From Gnetum montanum (Eukaryota > Streptophyta > Gnetopsida > Gnetales > Gnetaceae), in contig MNCI01009417.1 in NCBI GenBank assembly GCA_015680685.1, positions 7,356 through 71,355 on the forward strand: a stretch of DNA of 64,000 nucleotides, written 5' to 3'. The translations under genes and the position numbers were made by a program. The number at the start of each line of letters is the position of its first letter. Position 1 is the first letter of the stretch. The notes under the pieces were generated by a model, which saw only the letters and a program-made list of their open reading frames with translations, did no database searches and had not been told where the DNA came from. This document shows, piece after piece, positions 11,539 to 23,516 of this stretch.

Positions 11539-13562
11539 ATGGCTTCTTTGAGAACCATTGCTAAAACCTTCAATGTTGAAGTTCCCATCATGGTTCAAGG
11601 CATCACAGGTGCCGAACAACTGCTCAACCTGATGTTGGAAATGCATCAATCCCTTAGGATCCAAAATTGGGGACCTGAGAGCTTGGCCCAGCAACATGAA
11701 CGCTATAAATTCCTCTATGCAAAGGTGCAGGCAAACCTGCCCTTGGATGCACAAGAACTCGAGGACAAATATAGTTTTAAGTTCGCTTACTACCATAGGA
11801 AGGAGTTTGTTCCCACTCCCGGTGCTTCCATCCCTTTAACACAGACAAATCAATGGCTTCTAGACCAGCTAATCTAGTTGGCTAGACTTAGGGAGTAGTA
11901 GGACACAGCATCTAACCATGATGAGACCTTCTAGGATAGACAAGAGGAGCTCGATTCTCAATCCGATGAGGGAGGTCAAACCAACCCGGTCACGGTCCCT
12001 CCTACCTAGTCTTTCTGGACCAACCCATTATCTGTTGCCACTCCCTTTGTGATCACGCCTACATTGCCACAACCTACAATTACAACTACAATGGGTAGCC
12101 ATATCATCTTCCCAACGTATCAACGCCCTTATTCCCCTGTTTCATTTGCAGCCACTATTCCTCCGCAAACCATTCATCAGTCCATTCCTGTAGCGCATCA
12201 CACACCAATCACGGCTACCCTACCACATATTCACATCGTACCTATTTCACAATTGCATGTAGCATCTGCTTCCATTCCTGCATTTATGCCTGTTCCACTA
12301 TCAGTGGTAGGCCTAGGTCCATCCACATGGTGGACCCGTTTTACTGCTCCCCCTGCTACGCTACCATCGCAGATGTCTCACCACATTTGCCAATAAAATT
12401 TCCAAACCTTGCAAGTGGTACAGCCTAGCGCGGGGCTATGGTCTATCCCACTGGTGACCCAAGCAGTCTATCCCGCAGCTCAACTCACGGTTGCTGCTCC
12501 AACAACATCACCTGCTAGGTGGTGGATAGCCCAGGCAGCACCATTCATAGGGGCCACCCCAACGATACCACCGATGGGTCATGCCACCACCCCCACCATT
12601 CCACAGATGGGAGTTTTCTCGGTAGTTCCCCAACCATCCACATCATCATAGGATCTGGATCAAGCGTTCCATCTTATCCAAAGCCTTACCGAGGAAATAA
12701 AACACCTCAAGGCTGTCGGGTCTAACACGGTACAAGTCATGGACTTTTACTAGGACGATCTCATTAGCCCTGTAATCCCCGCACTAACGTTACCCCTAGG
12801 GATGTCCCTCCCCCACTTTACAAAGTACAATAGGTAGGGGGATCCCAATGCACATCTTGTTACCTTTAGGTCTGAGTTCCTTCTACTACAGCAATGGCCA
12901 CACACGATTATTCATGTCTTTGCCATGTCACTAGCTGGAAAGGTCTTGGACTGGTACCATGCCCTACCACACTTCTCCATATCAACCCTAGAGGAGCTTC
13001 TAACCTAGTTTGTGATGTGCTTCAAGTATAACTTGAAGGCAGAAATCACGTTGGATCAATTGATGAGTGTGAAGCACGATCCTCTGGAATCGGTTTAGAA
13101 GTTCATCCAGCGTTGGAGTGCAACCCTTAATGAAATCTGCGAGCCCATCGTGGAGGCCCACTTGCTGGCCATTTTTAACAATGCAGTGAATGACTTCATC
13201 AAGTCTAAGTTGTACTACCTTACTCCTCACACTCTTAGTCAAGCCTTTGCTTAGACTAAGAGTATACAAGATGTGGTCGAGGCAAGCAAAGACCCAACCT
13301 ATGTTGCTTACAAGAACACCTTCACAAAGAAGGACAAGGGTAAAGCCCCAATAGCCACAGTGGCCACTGTGACAAATGAGGCCAAGCCCAAACCTAATAA
13401 CAATGATAACAAGAACAACAAGAAGTCGACCACACCCGCAGCCAATCCCACGCCCAAGCAGGGCAACGCACCGCAACCTGCCATACTCGCACCCGAGGCA
13501 TCTGCACAACCTAAACCAAAATTTGAGTGTAAAAATCACTCAAAGTATACCCCGCTACCTAT
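11539..13562 (+). pseudogene. Element D gag, first part (split by element E)
   Basis: This is the gag gene, starting at the ATG at 11539 (MASLRTIAKTFNVEVP). One reading frame runs the full length without frameshift but with 12 stops, 11 of them TAG. Visible parts in order: an N-terminal region with QHERYKFLYAKVQANLPLDAQ (shared with element C), a long Pro/Thr/Ser/Ala-rich linker (about 12000-12650), and the capsid domain near 12750-13260. The capsid includes YNRXGDPNAHLVTFRSEFLL (X is a stop), VLDWYHALP and FIQRWSATLNEI. A Lys/Asn/Pro-rich linker (13273-13500) follows. The match ends at YTPLPI, where element E is inserted; the frame resumes at 34413. The same protein in E is at 15959-18200. 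Confidence 0.9.
13558..13562. repeat. Left target-site duplication of element E (CCTAT)
   Basis: CCTAT is repeated exactly at 34413-34417 after the far end of element E. Removing E and one copy joins D's gag codons (PLPI-KP) across the site. Confidence 0.95.
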
Positions 13563-13837
13563 TGAAACACCATAAAATTTTGGCCTAGCACTTTTAGACA
13601 AGAATCAAGCTAAGTCATGCTGCTGCCCAACATGAGTACAGCATGACCAAACTTGAGAGCTTCCAAAATGACATGAAATGACATACGATGGAGTGAGCAA
13701 TGGAGCAAGCAAGGTTCCCCTAGGGCCCACAGGCAACTGCATCAACTTTCAGCATCCAGAATCAAAAGTTTCGGGCTCAAAATGCTTGGTTTTGGCTAAG
13801 TACACTTTGGTTACGTTTTCTTACACTGTCAGCGTTA

Positions 13838-14290
13838 GGCTCAGCGTCACCAACTTTTGGAGCCCCAAAACTGAGTCAAAACAGGCTGAAATCAAACAAA
13901 GGGATCCCCCATGACCTTCACTAAGGTCCCCAGTAGGTCCTAGCCTCCAGAAAATCAAGATTTGGGCCTCAAATTTTCCACTTTGACTTGGTGACGCTGG
14001 GATTATTTTCAAACGTTGCTCAGCGTAAGGCTCAGCGTCACCAACTTTTGGAGCCCCAAAACCAAGTCGAAATAGGCCAAAATCAAGACCAGGGACTCTC
14101 CATAACCTTCACCAAGGTCCCCAGTAGCTCCCAGCCTCTAGAAAATTAAGATTTGGGCCTCAAATATGTCACTTTGAGTTGGTGACACTGGGGTTATTTT
14201 TCAGATGCTGCTCAGCGTAAGGCTCAGCGTCACCAACTTTTGGAGCCCCAAAACTGAGCCAAAACAACATCCAAATCAACCCAAATTTGG
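13838..14290 (+). repeat. 191-bp tandem repeats in U3 of element E
   Basis: The marker GGCTCAGCGTCACCAACTTT begins at 13838, 14029 and 14221, giving a period of 191-192 bp. Each unit also contains GACCTTCACCAAGGTCCCC-type and GATTTGGGCCTCAAAT sequences. The 3' LTR keeps the array, and single related units occur in S2 (about 61330-61500). Tandem U3 repeats of this kind can act as enhancers; here that is only a possibility. Confidence 0.75.
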
Positions 14291-14747
14291 CACACATAAC
14301 CCTCATGACCCATGGCATGTAGATCCACTCTGAAAATAGGTCTCACAGGTCAAAAATTGGTTCAAAATGCACTATTTTCAAGTCAGACGTTGTTAGTGAT
14401 GTTGATGCTAACGCTAGACACTGGAGACTAACACCAGATGATGATGCCAGAACAGGTTGCACACATGTCAGAACCAAATCCACACATGCTAGAGGCTTTG
14501 GAAGCACAAAAAATAGCACATATCTGCAAATCCGGAGGTCAGACATCCAGATCCACTCTTGTACTTTAACATTCTTTGTACATTTTTCATTTTTCAGTTC
14601 AGTGTGAGAGATCTTGGTCACGCTGCATGCTATACATTGTAACATTTCGTGCATCCGGTCAATGCACACACCTATCACTCGATCTGAAGTTTTCTCACCC
14701 CGCAGCCACTGATCTTCTCCCAGATCCGAATCTCATGCCTAAAACCA

Positions 14748-14754
14748 TATAAAT
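14748..14754 (+). promoter_or_regulatory. Probable TATA box of element E 5' LTR
   Basis: TATAAAT in AAACCATATAAATCTCC is placed where other LTRs here have CCCTATAAATACC, though with a weaker context. The 3' LTR has lost this region by deletion. Confidence 0.6.
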
Positions 14755-15317
14755 CTCCTATTTTTCCACTAGATCAAGGTTCAGAAAAATCTAAATCTAA
14801 CACACATAAGAAATCTGGGCATCAATCTCATACGCTGGACTTGATACAGACTTGGATGCCGTACACTTGCAATCCAAAACCTGCATCTTCCCAACATTTG
14901 TTCTCATCCATTGGGGCTAAACGTCCATCTTGCAACCACTCCACAACTGCGTTCTGACCAGTGCACATTCTAATTATTTATCAATATAAACAGTTTGCAT
15001 TATTGCCCAGATTCTTGCAGTTTACGTTATTTTTCCTGTTTCCAATTTTCCTTTTTTCGTTGTTTAAACAGTTTACATTCGTTTCCATTTGTTTACGTTC
15101 AATTTTGCATTTGTTTATGTATAACCCAGCGCATTGCAATTGTGTGAATTTGGGGAAGTCCTTGTTTGATCCACGTGCAGACCATTCAAGGCACTTTGCC
15201 TCCATTAATTTCTAGCTTTCCCTGAAGCGAAGGAAGAGTCTTACTGTTTCATCTGCAGATCTCTAGGTGTCTGTTCATTCTAGCCTCTCACCGATGATTT
15301 TAGATGGTACAGTAAAA

Positions 15318-15334
15318 TGACACTAGAAGAAGGG
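15318..15334 (+). other. Element E primer-binding site (degraded)
   Basis: TGACACTAGAAGAAGGG lies 6 bp after the LTR end. It differs from the site of element D by three G-to-A changes, so it is the same tRNA-Asn-type site. Confidence 0.75.
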
Positions 15335-15523
15335 TCATTTCTCTGTTAGATCTTCCTCTTAGCATCCCAGATCCAGCGTTCACACGCTATTGTGATTATC
15401 AGCGTTCCTACGTTGCCTTGTTCCCAGCATTCAGGCACCATTTCCTGCTCATAAATCCTGTTATCCAGAATTTTCTAGACACATCCCTGCTTGAATCATA
15501 GCATCCAACACTTAGTTTTCTTA

Positions 15524-15866
15524 CCCAGACGTTGGTCACACTGATGTTGGTCAAGCTGACATTTGGTCAAGTTGACGTTGGTCAAGTTGATGTTTAGTCA
15601 AGCTGACGTTGATCACCCTGCCGTTAGTCACGTTGACGCTATGTCCAACACTTACTTTTCTTACTCAAATGTTGGTCACACTGACATTGGTCAAGCTGAT
15701 GCTGGTCAAGCTGATGTTTGGTCAAGCTGACGTTTGGTCAAGCTGACATTTGGTCACGCTAATATTGTTCAAGCTAACGTTTGGTCAAGCTGACGTTCGG
15801 TCACACTGACGTTGGTCAAGTTGACGTTTGGTCAAGTTGACGTTTGGTCAAGTTGACGTTCCTTCG
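15524..15866 (+). repeat. GGTCAAGCTGACGTTT tandem array in element E leader
   Basis: About 17 diverged copies of a 16-18-bp unit (TTGGTCAAGCTGACGTT and variants) stand between the primer site and the gag start. The first bases of a similar array appear in the leader of element F at 63960-64000. The unit suggests repeated RNA or protein contacts in the packaging region; no function is shown. Confidence 0.85.
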
Positions 15867-15958
15867 TACGTTGTTCAACACTTAGCCATATTTTCTCTCT
15901 TTGAAACTTAGCCATTTATTTTCTTTCGCTCACGCTGTTACATCTAGGCACTTTGAAA

Positions 15959-18900
15959 ATGGACCTTGTGCATACCAACATCACCACCATGCACGTTACT
16001 AACTTCGGTACTACAATTTCAGGTCCCGTCACCACCACTGAGTCCGTAGTTACTCTTGGCACGACAAATCCTCAGGGGCCATCTCGTCGGTCACTGAGAC
16101 TATAAGGTAGGGATCCCATGTTCACCATCCTAACTCCCGAAAAATATAACTTTACTTATGTTAATATCCAAGCTATCCTAGCCGTTGACTAAGCTGAGCT
16201 AGAAGCAAAGAGACACTATGAGCTAGTTTACAAAGGAGGCCATGACTTCATTCCCATCACCTATGATGTCATCCCACTCACTGAATCTCACCATGAACTC
16301 CTATCACAACTCCTTATGGCCAGGAACCAAACCTCATGCCAAATCACTATAGAATCTCAAAATGGAGATGAGGAAGATAATTTCATAACTCAATTCGAAC
16401 ACGGGGATTTGTACCATACTCTCAGTCTACATACTTATGTGAACCCGTTATTTCACCCATTCACAAGAGAGACCATGTCTCTTCATACAGTTAAAAGCAC
16501 TCAAGCACATGTGCCCCAACAAGAAGTGCCCACTCTTATTCCCACTCTCTCTATGACCAATACTTAATTCAATATACCCATCCCCACTATTCCTCTGGTC
16601 ACCGCGTTATCCCCTCTCTTACAAGTACAACCCAAACAACCCCCCTCTCAAACTAATGTAGGAGCGACTTTCCCACCCCAAGTAATTGGGATGCCATCTG
16701 TGATACCCGTTTCCACATCTACACACTTCATCCCACAAGTGCAGGTTCATACCACACCTTTAGCTCCTCTGGTACAACACCAGGTACAAAGTTTTCCTTC
16801 ACAACCCACAATTGGCCAATGGCCCACCCCTGTCACTCAACAACAACAACAACCTACACTTACGGTATGCCATCCTTAGTAGCACCCGCTGTAAATATTC
16901 CACAAGTGCAACCTCCAACCACTCAACTTTCTTCTTTCCTGCCCACTGTACAATAATCTAACTTGCATACTACACAACATAACCAACCTTCTGCTTCACC
17001 TAGTGCCCAAGACTGGGCCGAAGCTAAGAAAATGATGTAGGAGCTAGCCGACGAGGTAAAATGCCTCAAAACTGCTAACAATAAAGAGCTTAAAGTATTA
17101 GAATTTTACCAAGACGATTCTATTAGCTCTTTGGTACCACCATTAACCTTGCCCAAAGGAGTTTCTTTGCCTCAACTAACCAAATACAATGGGGAAGGAG
17201 ACCCCAACACCCATCTAGTCACATTTAGACTAGAATGCCTGTTGCTTCAAGCCTGGCCCCACGCAATCTTGCATGTGTTCTCCATGTCCCTCACTGGCAG
17301 AGCATTAGACTGGTACCGAGCCTTGTCTCGTAACTCCATATCCTCTTTGGAGGATCTCTTACACTAGTTCGTTACCAGATTTAAATACAAATTGAAACCT
17401 GAAGCAACCTTGGATAGTCTGATACAGGTAAAGTAAGCACCTCTTGAACCTGTACAAAAATTTATCAAAAGATGGAGTACCGCACTCAATGAACTTCATG
17501 AGCCAATCCCAAAAACATACCTTCTTACGATTCTTAAGGGAGCCGTGAATGATTTTGTCAAATCAAAACTGTATTATCTAAATGTGCACACTCTAAGTAA
17601 AGCTTTTGTATAGGTTAAAAACATAGAAGAGGTAGCCCAAAATAGCCATGACCCTGTTTACTTAGCCTTCAAAAATCAACACACTAAAAAAGATAAAGAA
17701 AAGGCTAAGGCAATAGTAGTAGCAGTAGCAGAGACTCAACCTACCAACATGGGACAACAAGGCAGACCACCTACTACTCTTGTTAACTATGAGAGAATCG
17801 CTCCTGTACACGCACCTGAATCATCTACCATGCAAGCTACTAACACGGGTCATGCACATACGTTTGAGAGGAAAGACCCTGCTCAATACACACCGCTCCC
17901 CATGAAGCCTTCCCAGTTGTTAGATCAACTTTTGAAGGCTGGGGCCATTAAACAAAAGCAGTTGTCCCCAGCGGTAGCCCAGAGACATGACCGATTCTAT
18001 GAATTGGTCAAAAACCCGAGCTTGGCAACACCAAATGAGCCTCCTATTCCAAGAGGCTTTAGACTAGATTGATTTTGCAAGTACCATCAATGGAATGGGC
18101 ATGGTACTCATTATTGTTTCACCCTCAAACAAGACATACAACGTATGATTGATAGGGGTGAAATAACATTTGACGATGCCAACCCTGTTAAACCGCAGAA
18201 TTAATCTATGGGCGTGTACAAAGACCCCCTTAATACTAACGAAGATCCTTATGTTATTAACATGGTCCATATCGGAAATGAGCAAGGAATGCCTAGAAAA
18301 CCTTTCATGATTTATGTTTCTCCTACAGTGCCAACATCATCCCTGCAATCTTCATATCCCACATACAATCTGCCTACACCTACAAAGCCATTTATCATTC
18401 GTGTACCCCCTATTAATGCAACCGTAAATGTACAACCGCCTACCCGGCCCACTCCCTTTGTGGTCCGAGTGCCACCCGCGGTTGCAACCATGGAGGTAAA
18501 ACCACAAAAATGACCAACTCCCTTCATAATTAAGGTACCCAAACACCTTGAACTTCAACCTCCTACTCCTCAACTACAAACCAAACCAACCCCGTTCGTC
18601 ATCAGGGTGCCTAAACACCTTGACACACAACCATCTCCAACTATTCAACCACAGCTTTGACCTGCTCCATTCGTAATCCGAGTCCCAAAACAACTCGATG
18701 TTCAAGCTCCAACGATTCCCCCACGACCTTCGTGAGAACGCCTCACCGATAGACTCACTAGGGAACGGTTGAAAAAAGAACGTTGAAGTCTTAAATTGGG
18801 GCCACCGAAACCCACTCCCTTAAATGTTGTACCTATGGCTCCAACAACTGACGAGCTGAGCACGAGCCACGAAAATAAAAAATCGAGAATGCCAGATACA

Positions 18901-20004
18901 TCAAACCCAACCACCACATTAGACCACACGAAAAAAATTTCACAAGAGATACAACTGTTGGGTACAATGGATCAAGTCTCAACCAGCAAAAGCACACCAA
19001 ACAGTAAAGACTTGGCTAGTGCCCTAACTCAGGTCACACAGGTGCTTAAACAAAAAAACACATCTTTAAGCTTGTATGATCTCATGTTGACTTCTCAAGT
19101 TCATCGTGAAGCCTTAGTACGCATGTTAACATCGATCCCAGTCAGCAAAGACTTGCCTGCAAATGAACCTTCCATTCATGCGGTAATGTCTCCATATCAA
19201 GGATCAAGAGCTACATCACTAAGCTTCAACATGGATAATATAAAAATAGATGAAAAAATGGGAGAAGTCACCACTGCACCCATGTTCATAACTATACAAG
19301 TAAATCAATTTAAAATACATAGGGTGCACGTAGATGACAGAGCAGCCACGAACGTAGTACCATACCCCGTCATCGAACAGTTAGGGTTAACTGAACAAAT
19401 CAAACCAACTTCCACGACATTCCTGAAATCGTTCAGTGGATCATGCGTATTTGTCAAAGGAACACTAACTTTGGATTTCATAGCAGGGGACCGGTTGCCC
19501 ACGTCAGCTGAATTTGTACTCGTAGACAAGATGCCTGGATTTAACTTGATATTGAGACAACCATGGTTAGCCCAATTAAAAGCAGTTTCCTCACCCATCC
19601 ACCAAGAGATTCACTTATCCTATGAAGGTGGTGAAATCATTATACATGGTGATGCAGCTACACCCAACTCCTCTACACATGTAGGCACAAACCAAGGCTC
19701 AGAAGTCGAATTCGATGAGCCTAAACAGGATGACACTACTCTCGAGCTTAAATAGGATGCCACACCCATTGAGAACCAAAGTGATAACCAATCTCCAAAT
19801 CATGATCCCCCAGGAGATACGGAAACATTACAAAACGTGGAAACATCAGAGCATGAGGACATAGGGGTCATTTCCCTAGATTTCTCATGGTCCAAATTAC
19901 CGTTTAACATAATTAGCGAAGGAGATGCTGAATATACGATTACACTAACATGCCTGACACACCACGTCAATATTCAAAAATTAAAGAAGCTACTCAACTG
20001 TTAA
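15959..20004 (+). pseudogene. Element E gag-pro polyprotein remnant
   Basis: The start is the ATG at 15959 (MDLVHTNITT), matching D and C in position. In order: N-terminal gag with EKYNFTYVNIQAIL, a Pro/Gln/Thr-rich linker, a frameshift near a CAA repeat (16839-16855), and the capsid at 17100-17600 (LTKYNGEGDPNTHLVTFRLE, RALDWYRAL). A CKYHQWNGHGTHYC zinc-knuckle-like motif follows near 18080, as in Tat gags, then repeated Pro-rich FVIRVP units (18300-18700). An open aspartic protease region spans 18796-19755. Its active site, DDG in D's copy, reads D-D-R here (codons 19333-19341; GGA to AGA). It is followed by LILRQPWLAQLKAVSSPIHQ. The frame ends at 20004. At least ten stops interrupt it. Confidence 0.9.
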
Positions 20005-20345
20005 CACAACTACTCATCCGAAATGATGTTAAATTACTACTCGTCCAAAATGACGTTAAACTACTACTCATCTGAAATGACGTTAAACTACTATTCGTCC
20101 AAAATGACGTTAAACTACAACTACTTGAAAAGACGTTAAAATACCAACTGTCCGCAATGACATAAAACTAGCCATGGTCAGGAATGGTCGATTTATTTTA
20201 AAAACCCACAGAAACAGTTTAAATATCTCTCGTTTTCTTCTAGCTTGAAATGGCCTTAAACTAGAACGCCATTGCGAAAGTCCATCATGACTTTAAACTG
20301 ACACACATGGCCTGAAATGGCCTTAAACTAGAACAAGTTACATTT
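20005..20345 (+). repeat. Iterated GACGTTAAACTAC motif after protease (element E)
   Basis: About ten diverged units of the type CATCTGAAATGACGTTAAACTACTA, 24-45 bp apart, directly follow the protease stop. Equivalent arrays stand after protease in D (37985-38110) and before pol and after integrase in D and E. No reading frame is evident. Confidence 0.8.
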
Positions 20346-20725
20346 CCATTTCTTTAAGATTACATTCTTTGTTTGCATGCATAGTTGCATCCTTTCTTTA
20401 CAAATTACTATTCCCCTTACAATTCTTCTACATTGTTATCATTTTAGTTACATTCACATTTATATTTACAAACAGTTAAAACAACAAAAAACATATATAA
20501 AATAAAAATAGCAAAAAAAATCCTTTATGTTTACACTTCTGTTTATCAAAAGTTTGGACAAAACTTAAAATAAAAAAAAACTTGAATAACATAAAAACAA
20601 CAAAAAAAATCTATAAATGTATAAATTGATAATATCAAATGTTAACATTGTATCATACATTTGTCCACAAAATTTCAAACAAACAAAAAATAACATAAGT
20701 AAGCCAACGACAATGACAAGTTGAA
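20346..20725. other. AT-rich spacer, element E
   Basis: This spacer between the motif array and the last exon of the antisense gene is rich in A-runs and may include its 3' untranslated region. Nothing else is recognisable. Confidence 0.5.
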
Positions 20726-22469
20726 TTAAACATCAACATTAGGAAGGGCTTGATCCCCAAACTCATCCACATCATCGGGTCTCGCTCCACTGGGGCCACC
20801 ATCATCATCATCATGTCCCTTCCAAAAACAAAAAGCACAAAATAACTAATGAGTAAAAGAAAAAAAAAAGGCATTAACTGGAAAACAACAAAAACGTTAT
20901 AAGACCGAAATACTTACAGACGAAGAAGGTCTGAGTCCAAACTCTATACGACAAAGAATCTCTTCTTCTGGGACACACGACCAATCTTTTTCTTTGAGGC
21001 CTAAATCCACATTGGCTATGGCTTTTCCCTTGTCCATGGACGTCCATGTGGGACATTCAAGAGGAAATTGGCCTACAGAAACCTCCCCAGAAGCAGTAGT
21101 GATGGATCTCTCAGGAGATCCCTCCACTACAGTGCATTCAACCAACTTATCATAGGAAGATCGTAGACCCAAACCCTCGACAAACATTTCTAATCAATGT
21201 TGTTCAACAGACGCTTCTTTTAGCCATCTCTTGTATTGGTATTTGTGGTCTTTCTGATCCTGTCCCCATTTTCATACCTTGGCAGCAAAGGCTTTCCAGT
21301 CTTGACATTTCCAGTTTAGCAAATCGATTTGAGCCCTTTGCTCAACTAGCTTCCGAGTCACCTTTACTTTGCTCTTTAACACATTCCAATATCTAGCGTA
21401 GGTGATCTCAGAAGTTTCCCAAGTACTATCCCCCACCAACCTAGCAGCCGCAAACTCATAACGTGATTTGTAATCATTTCTTTCTTTCGTTACCTTGGCA
21501 TTATCCTTTTCAGCTTTTTGAACTTTCTGCCATTGCTATTCAATGGAATGTCTGCAAGTCCAAAGAGATTTAGCATTTTTCATCACGCATCCGGAAACTG
21601 CATCATAAATCTTCCTTGGAACTTTCCCAATCTCTGTAGGAAGTTCAGGCAGCCCATCGATATGGGTGGCCTCGAACGGGTCCTATTCAAGTTTTGCACC
21701 TACCAATGAAAGAAGCATAACTCAGCCAATCAAAAGATAAGACAAGTTAAAATAGAGTAACTTAAGTCACTAAAAGCATGTACCTAATTTAGGGTCAGCC
21801 TCCTGAAGGTGATTGACCACTTAGCGAACAATGTCGGTAATAAAGTCCACCTTGTTAGGCATTTCAGTCCACAGTTTAGGTTCATTCGTTGAACCTAAAC
21901 CAGCCTCGGAAGTCATTTCAGCTGGTGCCTGTAATCTAGGTACTTTTATTGGAAGATTAGGAGTCTCCACCATTTCAGCGCCTAAGCCTTGTAATAACAA
22001 AAGAAAATCCAAACATCAAAAAAAAAATAATAATAGTAATAAAAAAATATATAGGAAACATACCACAATAAATAAAACATACCAAAAACCCCTTGGTTGG
22101 CCAACTCCAGTGGATCACCAAGATGTATTATTCCCCCAAAAAAGCCATCAAACACTTCTCTCTCCTCACTAGAGTGTTTAAGGACATCTATACCTTCAGC
22201 TAGACTCGATTCCATTTCTTCTTCTATATGTTCTTCCACATGTTCCTCTAGGGAGATGAGAATCTCCCCGACCTCTACTACGTTAGCTTCTTCTATTTCC
22301 TTGACTCGATCAATGGAAGTCACTGCTGGTTCAACCACTAGACCTTGTTCAGCCCTTTTCCTTTCAGGGGTTTTCTTTGATAACATTCATAAACTCAAAA
22401 TTAGTAGCACGTAATAAGTGAATAAAATCAGAAAACATAAAACACTAACAATAAATAAAATGTACTAAC

Positions 22470-23516
22470 CACGCTCTGGCAACTTTAATCTAATATGTTT
22501 TATCCTTGGTGGGTTCGCTTCTAGAGCTGCTTCCCTAGGACATTTAGGTCTCTGCACCTTGGATTTAGCTTTCCCGATCATTTCTTTAATCACCCGATCA
22601 GCTCTCCTGGCAATGTAATGCAAACTAGCCAATTCCAACCCTACGCTATCACGTGTATGGTAAGAAACACCAGGTTCACCCTCCGTTGTCATGGAGACTG
22701 ATCTCTCAATACCTTCGGGAGCATCTTGAGACCTGGTAACATCAAACAAGTGATGAATCCATGGACAAGATAGTTGCTCATGGTCCCTCAACATATGCTC
22801 ATTACCCACACGGATCACTAGGAACTCAGCTAGTCTGTGAAAGTAACTTGCAAAAAATGCAAACATGAAGTGGGACTGTTCCTCCACGTTCAAGCGCAAT
22901 TTGACAATCTCCCCCTGAAAACCCGAAAGTAAAAATTGTGCCCAGTTATAATGCATCCCAGTCTCTAAAATCGAGCGCATGATGCGCGCAGAGTCTACTC
23001 CAAGAGCTCTCATTTGAGATAGAGACTTGGGAAATATGCACACTCTAAATAATGGGTACAATTGATTCACCTCCATCACCTTAGTGTTCCCCTGCATAGG
23101 GAAGCCTTTAGGACCTCGCTTCATGCCCAGCCATTCCTCCAGTTCTTTAATCACACGCCCCTCTCTACTCGCCTGGTTCAATGTAATCATGGCACCATCT
23201 GACGGTACACCAAAGAGATCCGAAAAGAACTCAGCGGTTAGATGAAACACAACCTTTACTCCCCGGACTCGCGTGCAAAAACAGGTTACTTCATCGTTGA
23301 AAGAATCAACAATGGAAACCATTTTGGTCATGGAGACGATAGGAGTCAAGGCAGTGAACAAATCCAGTAGACCAGCATCAATTAGGCAAGGGATAACATG
23401 CTGAGATGCCTTAGTATGTAACCATCGCTACGCATCTTTCGTCTCCCCGAATTTCATGAACAAAGTACCCTCCATACGCCCAGTCACGATGACAACCCCA
23501 CTTGGGGCAACATCCG
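22470..23516 (-). pseudogene. Exon 4 of element E antisense gene
   Basis: This is the longest open part of the antisense gene (open from 23361 to 22465, 298 codons). It starts at an acceptor TTGCAG at about 23517 and opens AADVAPSGVVIVTGRMEG, KFGETKDA. It then carries LIDAGLLDLFTALTPIVSMTKMVSIVDSF, of which 20 or fewer residues are shared per block with C (52446-52892) and D (40677-41015). Conserved words are VDSF, RGVKVVF, FFxxLFGVP, EEWLG and CPWIHHLFDVTRSQ. The layout resembles the DUF-type domain found in many plant transposon-encoded proteins. The family assignment needs a profile search. Confidence 0.6.

Larger units (their letters stand above)
13563..15311 (+). mobile_element. Element E 5' LTR (1,749 bp)
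   Basis: It starts TGAAACACCATAAAATTTT and ends GGATGGTACA-type sequence (CA at 15310-15311). It matches the 3' LTR at 33277-34412 at both ends. U3 contains about 2.5 tandem copies of a 191-192-bp unit, and TATAAAT lies at 14748-14754. U5 ends in GATCCACGTGCAGACCATTCAAGG and following sequence, shared with F, S1 and S2. Confidence 0.95.

Noticed and set aside
13000-13539. 179-codon minus-strand frame
   Set aside because: It is the complement of D's capsid and linker region; the plus strand carries clear gag motifs.
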